Positions 21,980 through 34,614 of a stretch of 64,000 nucleotides of DNA are shown here, in pieces. The notes beneath the pieces were generated by a model, which was given only the letters and a program-made list of their open reading frames with translations, searched no databases and was not told where the DNA came from. The stretch is from assembly GCF_000715075.1 (NCBI RefSeq), contig NC_134087.1, positions 185,039,276 to 185,103,275 on the forward strand. Reading direction: 5' to 3'. Both the position numbers and the translations under genes were made by a program. Each line of letters starts with the position of its first letter. The stretch's first letter is position 1. The DNA is from Nicotiana tabacum (lineage: Eukaryota; Streptophyta; Magnoliopsida; Solanales; Solanaceae).

Positions 21980-23619
21980 GACTATAAGTATCTCATTTTC
22001 ATAGTATCAGTTTGTCTATTGAACCTTTCATTACTAGCAAAGGTAATGAAGGCATATGCCCTTTGAGTCCAATTAATTAAAACAAAAGGTTTTGAGCCAA
22101 AAAAGAAACGAACAAGACACCATCTTCAGAACACACACCCCCAGTAGTCATCTGCTTCACTGAAAATCCCTCCATAAAAAACACTTTCCCACCTCATCAT
22201 CTTAATTATCGCCATAACAACCATTACAAGCAACTCTTTTCATCTATTTTCCCAAAAATTTATAGCATTACTGCCGCTTTCACTGTTGGGTCTCCTCTTG
22301 GCTACCTCCACAGTCTCTCCCAGCATTCAATTGATGATGAACACACAGCTCACACCCGCGTCTTCCCCCAACTGATTTCTTCCCCCTCATCTCTTTTATA
22401 AAAACACACATAACACACAAGAAAAAAGGGGAACACATAAAGAAAATTTGGGGAAAAGGCACTGCAAAGAGCAACTGAAATTGGCAACTCTCTCGTCGGC
22501 TTCACTGCCTCAAACACCAGCTCCAAAAAACCTTAAAACCCAGCTTCATCTCCACCCCAAAACACCCCATAAAACACCTCAAAATCTGTAACAAACTAAG
22601 AGTAGACGACTCTCTTTCCCCAATAGGGTAAACAATTAAATATGATTTGTGGTTTTAAAGATATTTGATTTATTCTAATAGTAGTGAATATACAAGTAAT
22701 ATTAGGTTTAAGTAAGAAGAATTGATGAACCAAACCAATGTTGCTAGAGCAATAAGGACCTCGAGCTCGATTTCCTTGGGGGCTCGAGGTGAGCTAAGAA
22801 CAATGAAATATGAACAATAAAGTAAAAGCTTTATAACTGAAGAATACTTGTTGAGCACGATAAACAAGAAAAGAAGAGAAGAACGTTCTATTGCATAGAA
22901 TAATGAGAGATACAAATGATTGGGGTCTCCTTTATATAGGAGGAGAAATGTAATGACCCGACCGGTCGTTTTAAGAATTAACGTCTCGATCCCCTATTAA
23001 CTGCTTTCCCTATGTCTGTTTCTGCTATTGTGAGTTGACGGGAGGATTTATTTGGAGTTCGAAGAGTTTTGGAACACTTAGTCCCTAAATGAGAGTTTAA
23101 GTTTTAGAATTTGGACCGTAGTCGGAGCAGTGTAAAGACGACCTTGGAAATGGAATTTTATTGGTTCCGTTAGCTCTGTTGGGTGATTTCGAACTTAGGA
23201 GCGTGTTCGGATTGTATTTTGGAGGTCCGTAGCTTATTTAGGTTTGAAATGCCAAAAGTTGAATTTTTGAAGTTTCCGGTTCGATAGTGAGATTTTGATC
23301 TAAGGGTCGGAATGAAATTACGAAAGTTGGAGTAGCTCCATAGTTTTGAATGTGATGTGTGCAAAATTTCAGGTCATATAGACTTTTTGACCAAAAGCCT
23401 AATTTGAGAGTTTTTGAAGTTCATAGGCTTGAATCTATGGTTAATTCGATGTTTCGATATTGTTGTAGGTGTTTTGAGGATTGATATAAGTTTGGATAGT
23501 GGTATATGACTTGTTCGTGCTTTTGGTTGAGGTCCCGGAGGCCTCGGGATGATTTCAGATGGTTAACGGGAAGTTTGGAATTGGGAATTTGCAGCTGAAG
23601 CTGTTGAGTTTGCTGTCAT

Positions 23620-23880
23620 AACCGCACCTGCGGCTTGGGGACCGCAGGTGCAAGCCCGCAGAAGCGAGATCACTACCGCAGATGCAGCCAAAGATGAAGA
23701 CAACTGAAACCGCAGAAGCGGAAAGTGTGCCGCACCTGCGGGGCCGCAGATGCGGATTCTTGGTCGCATGTGCGGAGAAGGGGACTTAAGTGAAAATTGC
23801 AGAAACGGTTCCCTTGACCGCAGAAGCGGTAGCGATGAAACGGAAATGGACCACATGTGCGAATAACCTGGGTCAGAAAG
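23620..23880. repeat. Dyad-word array CCGCAnnnGCGG in solo LTR
   Basis: About a dozen short CG-rich words (CCGCACCTGCGG, CCGCAGAAGCGG, CGCAGATGCGG and variants) spaced about 15-30 bp apart in otherwise AT-rich LTR. Confidence 0.75.
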
Positions 23881-24737
23881 TATAAGAGGATTTCCTTCGC
23901 GAATTTGGTTTATTTTTTCATAAATTTTCAATAGGAAGAAGCTTTGGGGAGCATTTTCAAGGGAGATTTTCAGAGGGATTCATTGAGGTAAGGTTTTTGG
24001 TCCTTAAGCTCGTTATTGTGGTGATTTTTATCATTGTAAGCATGAAATTTGAAGGAAAATCAGTGGTAAATTGAGGGTTAAGGCTTGGTTAATTGGAGAG
24101 CTTTGAATGGTGATTAGAGGGACTATTTGAGATCCGATTTTGGTACTTTGGGTATGACTAAACTCGTGAGAGTATGAGGATTTTGAAAATGTAAATTTTA
24201 CATGATTCCTAGACGTGGGCTCGGGGGGACGTTTTGGTTATTTTTCCTAATTTCGCGTATTAGCTTAGAATTAATTAGTGGAATCAGTTACTTGAAGTTA
24301 TATTTGCATTATGCAATTTATTTGAATATATTTGGGCCATTTGAAATCGAGTACTCGTGGCAAGAGTGTGGTTTCGGGTTGATTTTGAGCCGGTTTGAGG
24401 TAAGTGGCTTGTCTAACCTTGTGTGGGGGAACTCCCCTTAGGATTTGGTATTGTTGATAATTGAAATGCCTTGTACGTGAGGTGACAAGTGCGTACGTGT
24501 GATAATTGTTGAAAATCCCGTTTTTATTAATTAACTATAATTGTGTTTCTTTTCCTGTTTATACGACTTGTAATTTAAGCCTACTGTTAGCTTAGGGAAG
24601 CATGTCTAATTGACTGAATTACTTTACTTGCTCACACTACCTTACTTGGATTCTGTGTAGCATGCTAGGTTAGAATTACCTATTTTACCTGGGTATGAAA
24701 TTTGAATTGAATTGAGTGTTCTTCGTGTTGCTGCTGA

Positions 24738-25020
24738 GTGTTTACTTTGGGACTATGGGCCGGTATCCCGGGAGATCTCCTTGCAAGTTTACTTTGGGAC
24801 TACGAATTTGTATTCCGGAAGATCCCCCTGCACATTTATATTGGAACTACGGGACTGCACCCGGTAGATTCCCCCAGTACTGGATATTTATATTTGAGAC
24901 TATGGATCGGTATTCCGGGAGATCCCCGCGCATTATGAGTTGGACTACAGGACAACACCTGGGAGATCCACTGGATATTTATATTTGGGACTACAGGACG
25001 GTATCCTAGGAGATCCCCGA
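24738..25020. repeat. Tandem repeat, about 58 bp unit, in solo LTR
   Basis: Five degenerate units of the form TTTGGGACTACGG...TATCCCGGGAGATCCCC. Confidence 0.75.
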
Positions 25021-27551
25021 TTTTTATCTCTGTCTTAAGCTGTATTCCTTTCTGTGATTATTTTGTCTTTGTTGTAGTTGTTTTTGTTCTTCTATCCTGT
25101 GTTACTTCTTACTATTGTACTTAATTATACTGTCTTATTCTATACTGTTATACCTCGTTTTTCATTTAAACTCAGTAGGGACCTGACCTTCCTTGTTACT
25201 ACTCGACCGAAGTTAGGCTTCGCACTTACTGAGTACCACTGTGGTGTACTCATGCCCTTTTTGCGCATGTTTTTCATGTGCAGATCCAGGTACTTCGAAT
25301 CAGCCCTACTGCCCTTTAGGCGAGGTGATTCTTCAGAGATTTCAAGGTATATCTTCCGCATCCGCAGACCGAGGAGTCCCTTTCCATTCTCCCTTATAGT
25401 ATCAGCCCTTCTGTATTTACTTTTGTTTAGGCATTCCAGATTTAGACATATGTAGTTATTCAAAAGCTTGTGATTTCATGAGATTTCAGGTTTTGGGAAA
25501 TGTTGTTCCAGTTCGAGAGTTTGTATTGTATATGACGAGCAACATCTTAAACGCTTCATTATGTTATTTCTACAGTTTTGGCTAGTTTTATTCTGTTGTT
25601 TTCTCTTTCCGCAATTTGTTAGGCTTATCTAGTCGTAGATACTAGGTGCCGTCACAATAGTTCACGGAGGTCGAACTGGGGTCATGATAAGAAAACCCCA
25701 ATATAGCACATTCCTAATTGAGGTAAAGAATTCTATTGGTACAGGTGTATAACAACCTAGTACGGACCTGTACCATTTCGTACAAATCTTATCCTTTAAT
25801 TTATGCCCTGATCCACGTGTCCTTAAGAAATTCTCGCTCTTTCTTGAGTGCCCTCGAGAATGTACTGACCTCGATGTAGGTCGTGCCAGGCGTTCGATCT
25901 ACTTCCTCGAGGTGTGTGTGTCCTTCAGCCGGGTCTGACCCCTACTCCGAGTTGCCCGGACTCGGACTCATAGCTTAAATCGAGACTTCAAAATCGAGCT
26001 CCTTGATTTTGACCATATACAAACATTAAACTGGAATTACAAGACAAACACTAACTAGAGTAGGGAAGATTACAACATAGCTAAGAAGAAAGGGGATGAG
26101 AAAGACTGATATAGAACTGGGGATGAGAAGATACCAGAAATGCCTTTGCACATAATTCACGATAGCCTACTGATAATCTTACTATGCACTATTTAACAAA
26201 TACTAAGTGCCTCAACCTGGATCCCAGAGTAACCTCTGTGAAGGCCTGGCCCAATTGCTTCTTCTCGGCCCAATATCAATTTGTGTAATATCTATATTGG
26301 GCTGGACTAGATTCATAACAAAATCCAACTGAAAATTATAGCAAAACCAGCTACGAAAATAGACAAAAAAGCAACAAAAATCAGCAGTAAACCATCAACA
26401 AAACCATTTTAAACCCAGCTGCAAAGAGCAACCAAATCCAGTTGCGAAATAGTCCCAAAATGACCTCCAAAGACCCCATTTTAGCTCCAAAAACAAGCTG
26501 AAAACTGTCCCTAAAACGACTACGAAGCACTACTGAAATACCAGCGAAACAAAACCATCAACAAAACCCTCTATAGTTGTTGCAAAAATCAGCCATGAAA
26601 ACCAGCAAGATAACAACCCAAGAACCGGCTAAGAATGACTCCAAAAGTAGCCGAAAAACATCATCAAACCCTGCGGGAAACCATCACCTTTAACCATAAA
26701 AAATAAGCCATAGAACAGCCCCACTTCACCAACCTTTAACACGAAATTCCAGCTAGATAACTTCATGGAAACTGGTTGAAAATCAGTCCCGAAACCATCG
26801 CTAGAGTGAGGTGATGTTCGAGTTCACCGGTTCGAGGTTCTAGTTGATAGCTCGTTGAAAGATTTCTGCTTTTGAAGCTTTAGTTTCATTATCATTGTAC
26901 ACATCAGATTTATTTCATTTTCTGCTCAAGTTTTGTGAACTATTGCCGTTTGATGCGTCGGTATTCTTAATTTGCTTGCCTGCTATGTCAATGTTAAATT
27001 TGTGTTTGTTGGTTTGTTTTACTTGAGTTCTTTATTTGTTTCTTTACTAAATTTCTTGTAGACATATTTCGTATTATATTTTTCCATTTTATTTGTTATT
27101 AGTTTGATAAAATTAACTGGATAAGTTTTGTTGTTTTGATTTATTTCAATTAGTTTCATTACTGAATCATTAAAGCTGATGGATAAGAACTTAAGGCAGA
27201 ATATGTATTGTTAGTTAGTTAAAGCTATCCAAGACAAAATAAATAATGGGCTATGTCTGCTAATTGTGATTAAAAAGAATAGAATTTGTCTCAAATTAAT
27301 TGAAGGATGAGTGCGCCCTTAATCATTATATAATTCGGATTAGGCTTTAAGAATTAATGTAGTCACTCTATCTTTTGGCAGTAATTTATAAAGGCTTTGG
27401 GTCTAATCAATTGTACGTTAGTAAATTTAAGCAAAATTTTGAGTTGCAATTGTGATAAAAGTGAATCTAAAATTCTTAGTGCCACTAGAGGGCAACAGTT
27501 CTTCCACAATCTAATTCCATAACTTATGCCTTACAATAATCTCAAAATTAG

Positions 27552-28701
27552 TGATAGAAACTAAGCATCCACCAAACTATATAGAGAATCGGGTTCTCTA
27601 TCAGTTTCCACCATAAACAACATACTGTATGACCAAACAGTATAGGGAACTAGGTTCTCTATTTGTTCCCATAGTAAATCGGCAGTAAATAAAGGGCACA
27701 GATGAATTTTACATGGAAAACTCCCAGCTCAATGGGATTAAAAACCCCGACCTACCCTTGTAGGATTTCAACTTCACTACTGAACAATCTTTAGATTACA
27801 ACCTATTGTAACCTAGGAATTAACCTCTTAGTCCCTCACTAACTTGTAACTACACTATTACAAGCCACTTTGTAATAACTCAACTACAAAGACTTAATCA
27901 CTCACTAACTTGTAACAACACTACTACAAGCCACTTTGTAATAACTCTATTACAAAGACTTCACAACTCGACTAACTCTAGCCAAGACGCAAACACAATG
28001 GTTTATGATTAACAAAAAGTTTCTTGCACAATGCTTCTAACTAAGCTAAGTAGGAATTGCAAGTGAAGAACAAAACAACAAAGACTTAACAAACCTAAGG
28101 ACTTAAGATATCTTCAATCTTTGGATCTGGTCCTTGAGGTTGCAGTAGCTTTGTTCTTGAGAGATGTGGTGGCTAGCACTTGAAAGAATATTTTATTTTG
28201 ATTTGCAAGTGTTCAAGTAATTGTGTTTTACCTCCCTTGTTGTTAATAATATATGTGTGACCTCACGTACAATGATGTAAGCAAGGTAGGTAAAAAGCTT
28301 TCTGCAGAAAGGTGACTGATGCACTATTTCTGCACTATAGCATGTGCAAGCAGCACTTTCTAGCTAGAGAGTTGACTTTGTACAGCTACCTTAGGAACTG
28401 ATAGGGACCTGCTCCCTCAGCTGTTCCTTCGACTCTGAAGAGTTGAGCCATATCCCAAACTGGAACATTGTGATCTTAAAGTCTTGAGAATGTTTAAAGG
28501 TGTAGAGTTGACTATACTATGACCAGGAGAACTGATCCATATCTGTTCCCTCTGCTGTTCTCTTATCTGATTTCGTTGAGAGTTGAACCAGACATTTGAC
28601 CGGTTACTCTAAACACAAGAGAACTAATTGTATCAGGTTCCTTATTTGGTTCTCCCATGAAGTTTGTAAAATCATCAAAACAAAAGACACATAACTTATC
28701 A
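27552..28701 (-). repeat. SIRE 3' LTR, complete, minus orientation
   Basis: 1150 bp from TGATAGAAAC to ATAACTTATCA. Its reverse complement matches 29160-29826, and its right part (28452-28701) matches 34365-34614 directly. Confidence 0.88.
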
Positions 28702-28716
28702 ATTTTCCCCTTTTTG
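28702..28716 (-). other. SIRE polypurine tract
   Basis: The minus strand reads AAAAAGGGGAAAAT directly before the LTR start, the expected plus-strand primer. It confirms the left LTR is the 3' LTR. Confidence 0.75.
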
Positions 28717-29159
28717 ACGATGACAAACTTAGAATTGATATTCCCCCTGAGAACCAGATGTCCACATTGTTCCCCCTGCGAATCAACCATATTCTCTATC
28801 ACAACCAGACCAAAGGAACTGGTCACAACTGATTCTTCAAGATTGTTTGGAAAATCATCAAAACACAAAAACATAACTTATTATATTTTCCCATTTTGAT
28901 GATGACAAACCCAAAATTAATGTTCCTATTGAGAACCAAATTCCTCGCATTTTATCAATGATTATCTGATCTCTTAGTTCCTTCAACTGTTTCCTCAATC
29001 TTTCATTCTCACCCTTCAATTTAGCATTCTATTCTACCAAGGGTCCACAAGGACCTGGTTCTCAACCTATCCGAGTAGGCTGAACCATTAATCAGATCAC
29101 CAAGATCTCCCCAAGCTTCTTCTCATCAAGAACAAACTCAGTCCCATCCACATATAGCA
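28717..29159 (-). other. SIRE 3' untranslated segment left of the inversion
   Basis: Minus-oriented sequence that would normally follow the coding region. No intact frame. It ends at the inversion breakpoint at about 29160. Confidence 0.6.
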
Positions 29160-29826
29160 TACTTGAATACTTGCAAATCAAAAGAAAATATTCTCTCAAG
29201 TGCTAGCCACCACATCTCTCAAGAACAAAGCTACTGCAACCTCAAGAACCAGATCCAAAGATTGAAGATATCTCAAGTCCTTAGGTTTTTTGAGTCTTTG
29301 TTATTTTGTTCTTCACTTGTAATTCCTACTTAGCTTAGTTAGAATCATTGTGTAGGAAACTCTTTGTAAATCATAAACCCTTGTGTTTGTGTCTTGGCTA
29401 GAGTTAGTCGAGCTGTGTAATCTTTGCAATAGAGTTATTACAAAGTGGCTTATAGTAGTGTTGTTACAATTTAGTGAGTGATGAAGTCTTTGTAATAGAG
29501 TTATTACAAAGTGGCTTGTAATAATGTAGTTACAAGTTAGTGAGGGATTAAGAGGTTAATTCCTAGGTTACAATAGGTTGTAATCTAAAGATTGCTCAGT
29601 AGTGAAATTGAAATCCTACAAGGGTAGGTCATGGTTTTTAATCCCATTGATCTGGGAGTTTCCACATAAAATACCTCTGTATTCTTTATTTACTGCCGAT
29701 TTACTGTGGGAACAAATAGACAACCTTGTTCCTTATACTGTTTGGTCTTATAGTCTGTTCCTTACGATGTGAACTGATAGAGAACCTGGTTCTCTATATA
29801 GTTTGGTGGACACTTAGTTTCTATCA
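29160..29826 (+). repeat. SIRE 5' LTR, 3' portion, inverted
   Basis: Matches the reverse complement of 27552-28219 and ends GTTTCTATCA directly before the primer site. The LTR section equivalent to 28220-28452 is absent from both broken pieces. Confidence 0.85.
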
Positions 29827-29828
29827 AT

Positions 29829-29840
29829 TAGTATCAGAGC
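29829..29840 (+). promoter_or_regulatory. SIRE primer binding site, initiator tRNA-Met type
   Basis: TAGTATCAGAGC, one base from the canonical plant copia site TGGTATCAGAGC, just after the LTR end. Confidence 0.85.
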
Positions 29841-29879
29841 GGGTTCTTTATAAAATGTTAACACCTAGAAAGGATCTAT

Positions 29880-31072
29880 ATGGCTTCTCTACCAAAATTC
29901 GAGGAAAGTCAATCAACCGATAGACCACTAAGATTTCAGAAAATGGTTCGTAGAAATGGAGATATTCCCAAGAAAGGGCAGCTCTAGCAGAAACACTAAA
30001 GGATACGATTATTGACACAAGTGCAGAAAGCCAGGACATTTTATCAAAGATTTTCTTCTCCACAATCAGGATCATTACAAACACAATGCTGACAAGATGG
30101 TTAAGAGAACCCGGTCCCCGATAGAAAGTTCAAGAGAAGAGAGTTCACTGATAATATTGTAAATCAAGCCTTGGATGCCTGGGGAGATTCCTCTAGTGAA
30201 TCTGAGGGTGATGATGAACAAGCAGACACCTCCATAATGGCCATTGAAAGCAAAGATGCAAAATATAATTCCATATTTGTATTGATGGCAAAATCTGATG
30301 ATGATGGAGATGACGACGATGATGATGAGGTAAACCTTATGGATGTTCAAAGAAATTTGAAATCCTATTCTCAAAAGAAGTTTATATATTTGGAAAATAT
30401 TTTAATTGATGCTTACCACAGTCTCATTAATGATAAAAATGCACTAACCATGGAACTAGGAGAAATAGAACACGAGAGAGATGATCTAGTGGTGGTTATG
30501 GTTGATCTAAGAGAGACCATTGAGAGTTCTAAAAGGGAAAAAGATACCTTTACTGAGAGAATTGCAAACATAGAGCATGAGAAAGATGACTTATTAGTAG
30601 TAGTTTTAGACCTAAAGGAAACAATTGAGCAACTAAGAAGGGAAAATAGGCCTGTGAACACTCAAAAGGGAAAGGAAGTTTCAAGTAAGGCACACCTTAA
30701 ACTTGAAAATGAGTTAAAATTACTGAAATCTAGTTTGTGTGTCGAGCTTTAGAAAAACAAACAACTTCAGGAAAAACTAGGAAGAGTGAAGAGTGATCTT
30801 GAAAAATCACGTAAGTGGACCTGGTCCTCTGATGCTATCACTGCCTTGTACACAAACAATGGGGGAAACAGGTAAGGAATCGGGTTCCAAAGGGAAAAGA
30901 CTCCCTACAACCCTCATTGCAAGAATGTTACTGTACCTGACAATTGGCTTTGCACTCACTGTGACAACACTGGGCACTCTAAAGAAAATTGTAAGGCCAG
31001 AATTCAATCTCAGCAGAAAAACAATATTTTTGCTGAAAAGTAATTGCTGCTACAGAACCTGGTCCTTCACAT
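29880..31072 (+). pseudogene. SIRE gag
   Basis: The start at 29880 gives MASLPKFEESQSTDRPLRF, the usual N-terminal pattern. After a large deletion and stops comes NIVNQALDAWGDSSSESEGD. An open stretch follows at 30171-30752 with an acidic block (DDDGDDDDDDEV) and a long coiled-coil region with repeats of DDLVVVMVDLRETIE. A CX2CX4HX4C zinc knuckle (CTHCDNTGHSKENC) lies at 30951-30992 in another frame. The acidic block plus coiled coil is characteristic of SIRE gag. The usual capsid domain between about 29950 and 30130 is mostly lost. Confidence 0.82.
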
Positions 31073-31179
31073 AAAAAATGCATAATGCTTGCTTAGACTA
31101 AAAGAGCCCCCATTCACCCATTTCCTCATTACAAGGGACCCAAACTTGTTTGGGTTCCTAAATCTAACCCTTGATTTCC

Positions 31180-33196
31180 TTGTGTAGGGAATAGTGAAAG
31201 GGAGCAGCCAAGAGTGGTGCATAGATAGCAGCTACTCGAAGCACATGACTGGAAGTAGAAATGATTTCCTTTCACTAAAGGCCCTGTAGGGAGGGAGTGT
31301 ATCCTTAGAAAATGGCAAGAAAGGATACATTCTGGGAGTTTAAAGGATCGAGAAGTCTCTTTCCCACTCTATTGAAAATGTGTACTACGTGAAGGGTTTG
31401 AATTATAGCTTGTTGAGTATTTCCCAAATCTGTGACAAGGGGATCTTAGATGTTTGAGTGTTGTTGATGATAATGTTGAGCTATGGCATAGAAGGCTGGG
31501 TCATGCAAGTTTCACGCTGCTAAACAAATTGGTCAAGAAGAACCTGGTTCGTGGTCTGCCCAAGTCAAGCTTCAAGGATCACAGGGTGTGTGATGCATGT
31601 GTAAAAGGAAAGCAAGTCTGATCCTCTTTCAAGCCAAAAAAGGAAGTTAGCATCTCAAGGCCACTTGATCTCCTCTGTATAGATCTATGTGGATCTATGA
31701 GGGTGCCAAGTAAAGGAGGAGAGAGCTACATATTTTTGTCATTGTGGATGACTACTCCATATTTACATGGACCCTGTTCCTCAGAACAAAAGTTGAGACT
31801 CCAGCCGACATAGAGGAACCTGGTCCCTTAATAACAATATCTGAAGCAAAAAAACAGAGTTATAGATGTTGTATATGGAACTATAGAGGATGAGGTGAGG
31901 AATAGGACATATGGATCAAAATCCAGAAGAACCTGGATCCTCTCTTAATAAGATTCAGGTGTCCAACTGAAAGCATAAGAGCTCACACCCTCTTCAAAAC
32001 ATATATCACTCCTCTTGATTCAGGAATTCAAACCAGACCAAATGACAAGAAACTCACTTGCCTTCTCAACCTTTTTCTCTCAAATAAAGCTCAAGAATAT
32101 CAAGGAAGCATTGAAAGATGCAGACTGGATTACAACTATGCAAGAAGAGCTCCGTCAATTCGAGAGGAACAATGTGTGGAACCTGGTTCCACAACTTACT
32201 GACAAAACTGTTATAAGAACCAGGTTAGTATTCAAAAACAAACTTGATGAGTGTGGAAGCACGTTTTTAAATTCGACAAGGCTTTGTATGGGTTAAAGCA
32301 GGCTCCCCGTACTTGGTATGAAAGGTTGTCAAAATTCCTTCTAGAAAATTGGCTTTACAAGAGGGAAAATTGACAACACTTTTTTTCTGAAGAAACTAGG
32401 AAGGAACCTACTTTTTGTGCAGATCTATGTTGATGACATCATATTTGGAGAAATAGTTGACTCTCTCTATGAAGAATTTGCGAAATTCATGGGAAGTGAG
32501 TTACAAATGAGTATGATCGCCACAACTACTCATCTAGACATGGATGAACCTGGTTCCCCTATAAATCATACCATGGAGGTATCATAGGGTCACTTCTGTA
32601 GTAGACCATATATTGTTTTTAGTGTGGGTCTGTGTGCCGGGTTTCAATCCAATCCAAAGAAATCTCATCTGAAAGCTGCAAAGAGAATCCTAAGATATCT
32701 CAAAAGGATACAGGACCTGGTTCTCTACTATCCCTCAGGAGATAACCTTGACTTAATAGGATATGATGATGTTGATTATGTTGAATATCTGTTGAATAGA
32801 AATAACACATCTGGAACGGCACATTTTCTGGGGTCATGCCTTATCTCATGAGGTACAAAGAAACAAACTGTGTGGCTTTTTCTACTGCTGAAGCTGAATA
32901 CGTGGTTGTTGCTTCTTGTTGTGCTCAACTACTACAGTTCAAGAAACATCTTTAAGACTTTGGTGTATTTATAGCTTGAACCCATTACAACACAAGAGGA
33001 CAAAGCGCATTGATGTGCGCATCACTTTTTGAGGGATAATATTAAAAAGGTTGTGATTTATATGAAGTTCTGGAGGATGGATGACCAGGTAGTAGACATA
33101 TTCACCAAGGCAATGAGCAATGAACACTTTGAAAGAAATCGTCTGGAGTTGGGGTTGATCAAGCTTAATAGAGAGACCTGGTCCCTCGATGATTAG
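31180..33196 (+). pseudogene. SIRE pol: protease, integrase, RT and RNase H remnants
   Basis: Order is copia-type. The protease motif reads DSSYSKHMTG where DSGCSKHMTG is expected. Then the GAG-pre-integrase block LWHRRLGHASFTLLNKLV, and integrase start CDACVKGKQV and DLLCIDLCGSMRVPSKGG. Most of the integrase core is deleted. RT begins ALKDADWITTMQEELRQFE and NNVWNLVPQ, jumps at about 32262 to [20 protein letters not shown], then QIYVDDIIFG with the YVDD catalytic pair. RNase H carries LKAAKRILRYLK and ends DIFTKAMSNEHFERN, with a stop at 33194-33196. Many stops and frameshifts; non-functional. Confidence 0.85.
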
Positions 33197-34364
33197 TTAT
33201 GCTAAGAAGGAAAGGTACAATGCTAAAAACTATTTTCAGTGACATCTAACTCAAAGCTATACTATTACAGGTATACGCATATGGTAGTTTCAAGACAAAA
33301 CAAGTAAGAGTGACATTGCACTTTTAGAAGTCTTTGCTCAAATTTTCAAAAACCGTCAAGGAACCCGGTTTCTACGACTCAGGTTAGTAGCCTCTCCAAT
33401 ACTTATATGCCTTTTTAAGCTGCTGAAGTGTCATTAATTTATTCCCACCTTTCTCCTGCCTCTCTCCTGATTTTTGAAGTCCAAAATGTTAAACCTCTTC
33501 TGAACTGACCCATTGCCCCAAAAAACCACTTCTCTATCTTATACCCAACCAAAACCAATTCTTTTCTTCAAAACAAAATCAATTTTGTCTCAAAAAGAAT
33601 TCTTCTCTCCAAATACGCCAGAAGTGAACCCAACTCTGTCACTTTCCAGAATCCTAACTCTATCTGAATCAATACCCCAAGAAGTCTTTGGTAGATTTTG
33701 ATGGAAGTTTAACTGAAAGGGAATATGGTAGATCTAATATTCTAGAGCGTGAGGCTAAAATTGTTGCTGGATGTATGGAAGTCTTGAAGGATGGAGAAAT
33801 TGGTAAATATGAAAACTGAATGAGGGGCCTGATCCCTCAAGTCCTTCTCAAGAAGTCAATGTTAATGATGATCTTTTTCTTTTTGAGTTCTATGTTTAAA
33901 CGTATGCCCGATCTAGTAAAAAGGATTGATGAAAAGTTGGCTGATTGATGATGATGTGGTATGACCTACTGATGTGATTGTTAAAGAGAGAATGAAGTGA
34001 AAAAAATCTTTACTTGTGAGAAAGAAAAAAAATAGAGAAAAGAAATTTGGCTGAGAAAGATGCAGCAGATGATAAGGGTAAAAAGATTGAGAAGAAGATG
34101 AGGGAGACATGGATGCTTAAGGATAGAAAGGGTAGTGTAAGTGAGGAACCTTGTTCCTTACAGAAGCAAAAGGTTGAGTCATCAGGTTTGGAGAGGTAGA
34201 AGACTCTGAAGTCTCAAAAAGTGTTATTAGGCAGAGTGTTGACTCTGATATTGCTGAAAAATGGAGGAACTTCTTGACATTGTTGAGTTCCAAAAATAGA
34301 ATCACATCTTTGTTCCTACAAGTCCCAACGTTTATGAAGAAGAAGTAAAAACTTCTATGTTTTA
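33197..34364 (+). other. SIRE region downstream of pol
   Basis: Lysine/glutamate-rich short frames but no intact ORF or recognised domain. SIRE elements often have an extra poorly conserved region here. It ends at the second inversion breakpoint near 34365. Confidence 0.5.
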
Positions 34365-34614
34365 ATCCCAAACTAGAACATTGTGATCTTAAAGTCTTGA
34401 GAATGTTTAAAGCTGTAGAGTTGACTATATGATGACCAGGAGAACTGATCTATATCTGTTCCCTCTGATGTTCCCTTATCTGATTTCGTTGAGAGTTGAA
34501 CTAGACTTCTGACTGGTTACTCTGAATGCAAGAGAACTAATTGTATCAGGTTCCTTATCTGGTTCTCAAATGAAGTTTGTCAAATCATCAAAACAAAAGA
34601 CGCATAACTTTGCA
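34365..34614 (-). repeat. SIRE 5' LTR, first 250 bp, not inverted
   Basis: Direct copy of 28452-28701 (TCCCAAACTxGAACATTGTG onward). It ends CATAACTTTGCA at the ATTAG duplication. Confidence 0.87.

Larger units (their letters stand above)
20849..22329. other. Unique AT-rich region downstream of the inhibitor
   Basis: No gene recognised. It contains a possible short dispersed repeat (21558-21733) and an A-rich run (21957-21979). The boundary with Ogre-2 at about 22330 is where similarity to 56890 onward begins. Confidence 0.5.
22949..25689 (+). repeat. Solo LTR of the TGTAATGACCCG/GTCATGATA family
   Basis: 2741 bp starting TGTAATGACCCGACCGGTCG and ending GGGGTCATGATA (CA eroded to TA). A perfect AGAAA duplication sits at 22944-22948 and 25690-25694. 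No internal domain, so it is a solo LTR. It holds the CCGCAGAAGCGG-type dyad array (23620-23880), paired donor-like motifs (23985-23993 and 24397-24405) and a GGGACTA...GGAGATCCCC tandem repeat (24738-25020). Likely Ty3/gypsy. Confidence 0.9.
22587..26320 (-). repeat. Solo LTR (outer), itself split by another solo LTR
   Basis: It starts TGTAACAAAC at 22587 and ends TTCATAACA at 26320, with a perfect AAATC duplication (22582-22586 and 26321-26325). Subtracting the nested LTR leaves about 988 bp. A TATA-like CCTATATAAAGG reads on the minus strand, suggesting minus orientation; the nested LTR is inserted right beside it. The superfamily is not determined. Confidence 0.85.
27552..34614. mobile_element. 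SIRE/Maximus-type Ty1/copia element with an internal inversion
   Basis: Bounded by a perfect ATTAG duplication (27547-27551 and 34615-34619) inside the Ogre-2 LTR. The left end is a full LTR in minus orientation (27552-28701) with a polypurine tract. The right end is the first 250 bp of a minus-oriented LTR (34365-34614). Between them, 29160-34364 reads on the plus strand: rest of an LTR, primer site, gag and pol. This is explained by inversion of about 5.2 kb within a minus-oriented element, losing about 230 bp of LTR. Family assignment rests on the gag acidic region and pol motifs. Confidence 0.88.

Noticed and set aside
25078..25463. Open frames on both strands, 107-125 codons
   Set aside because: They lie inside the solo LTR 22949-25689 and match no domain; parallel positions in related LTRs are not open.
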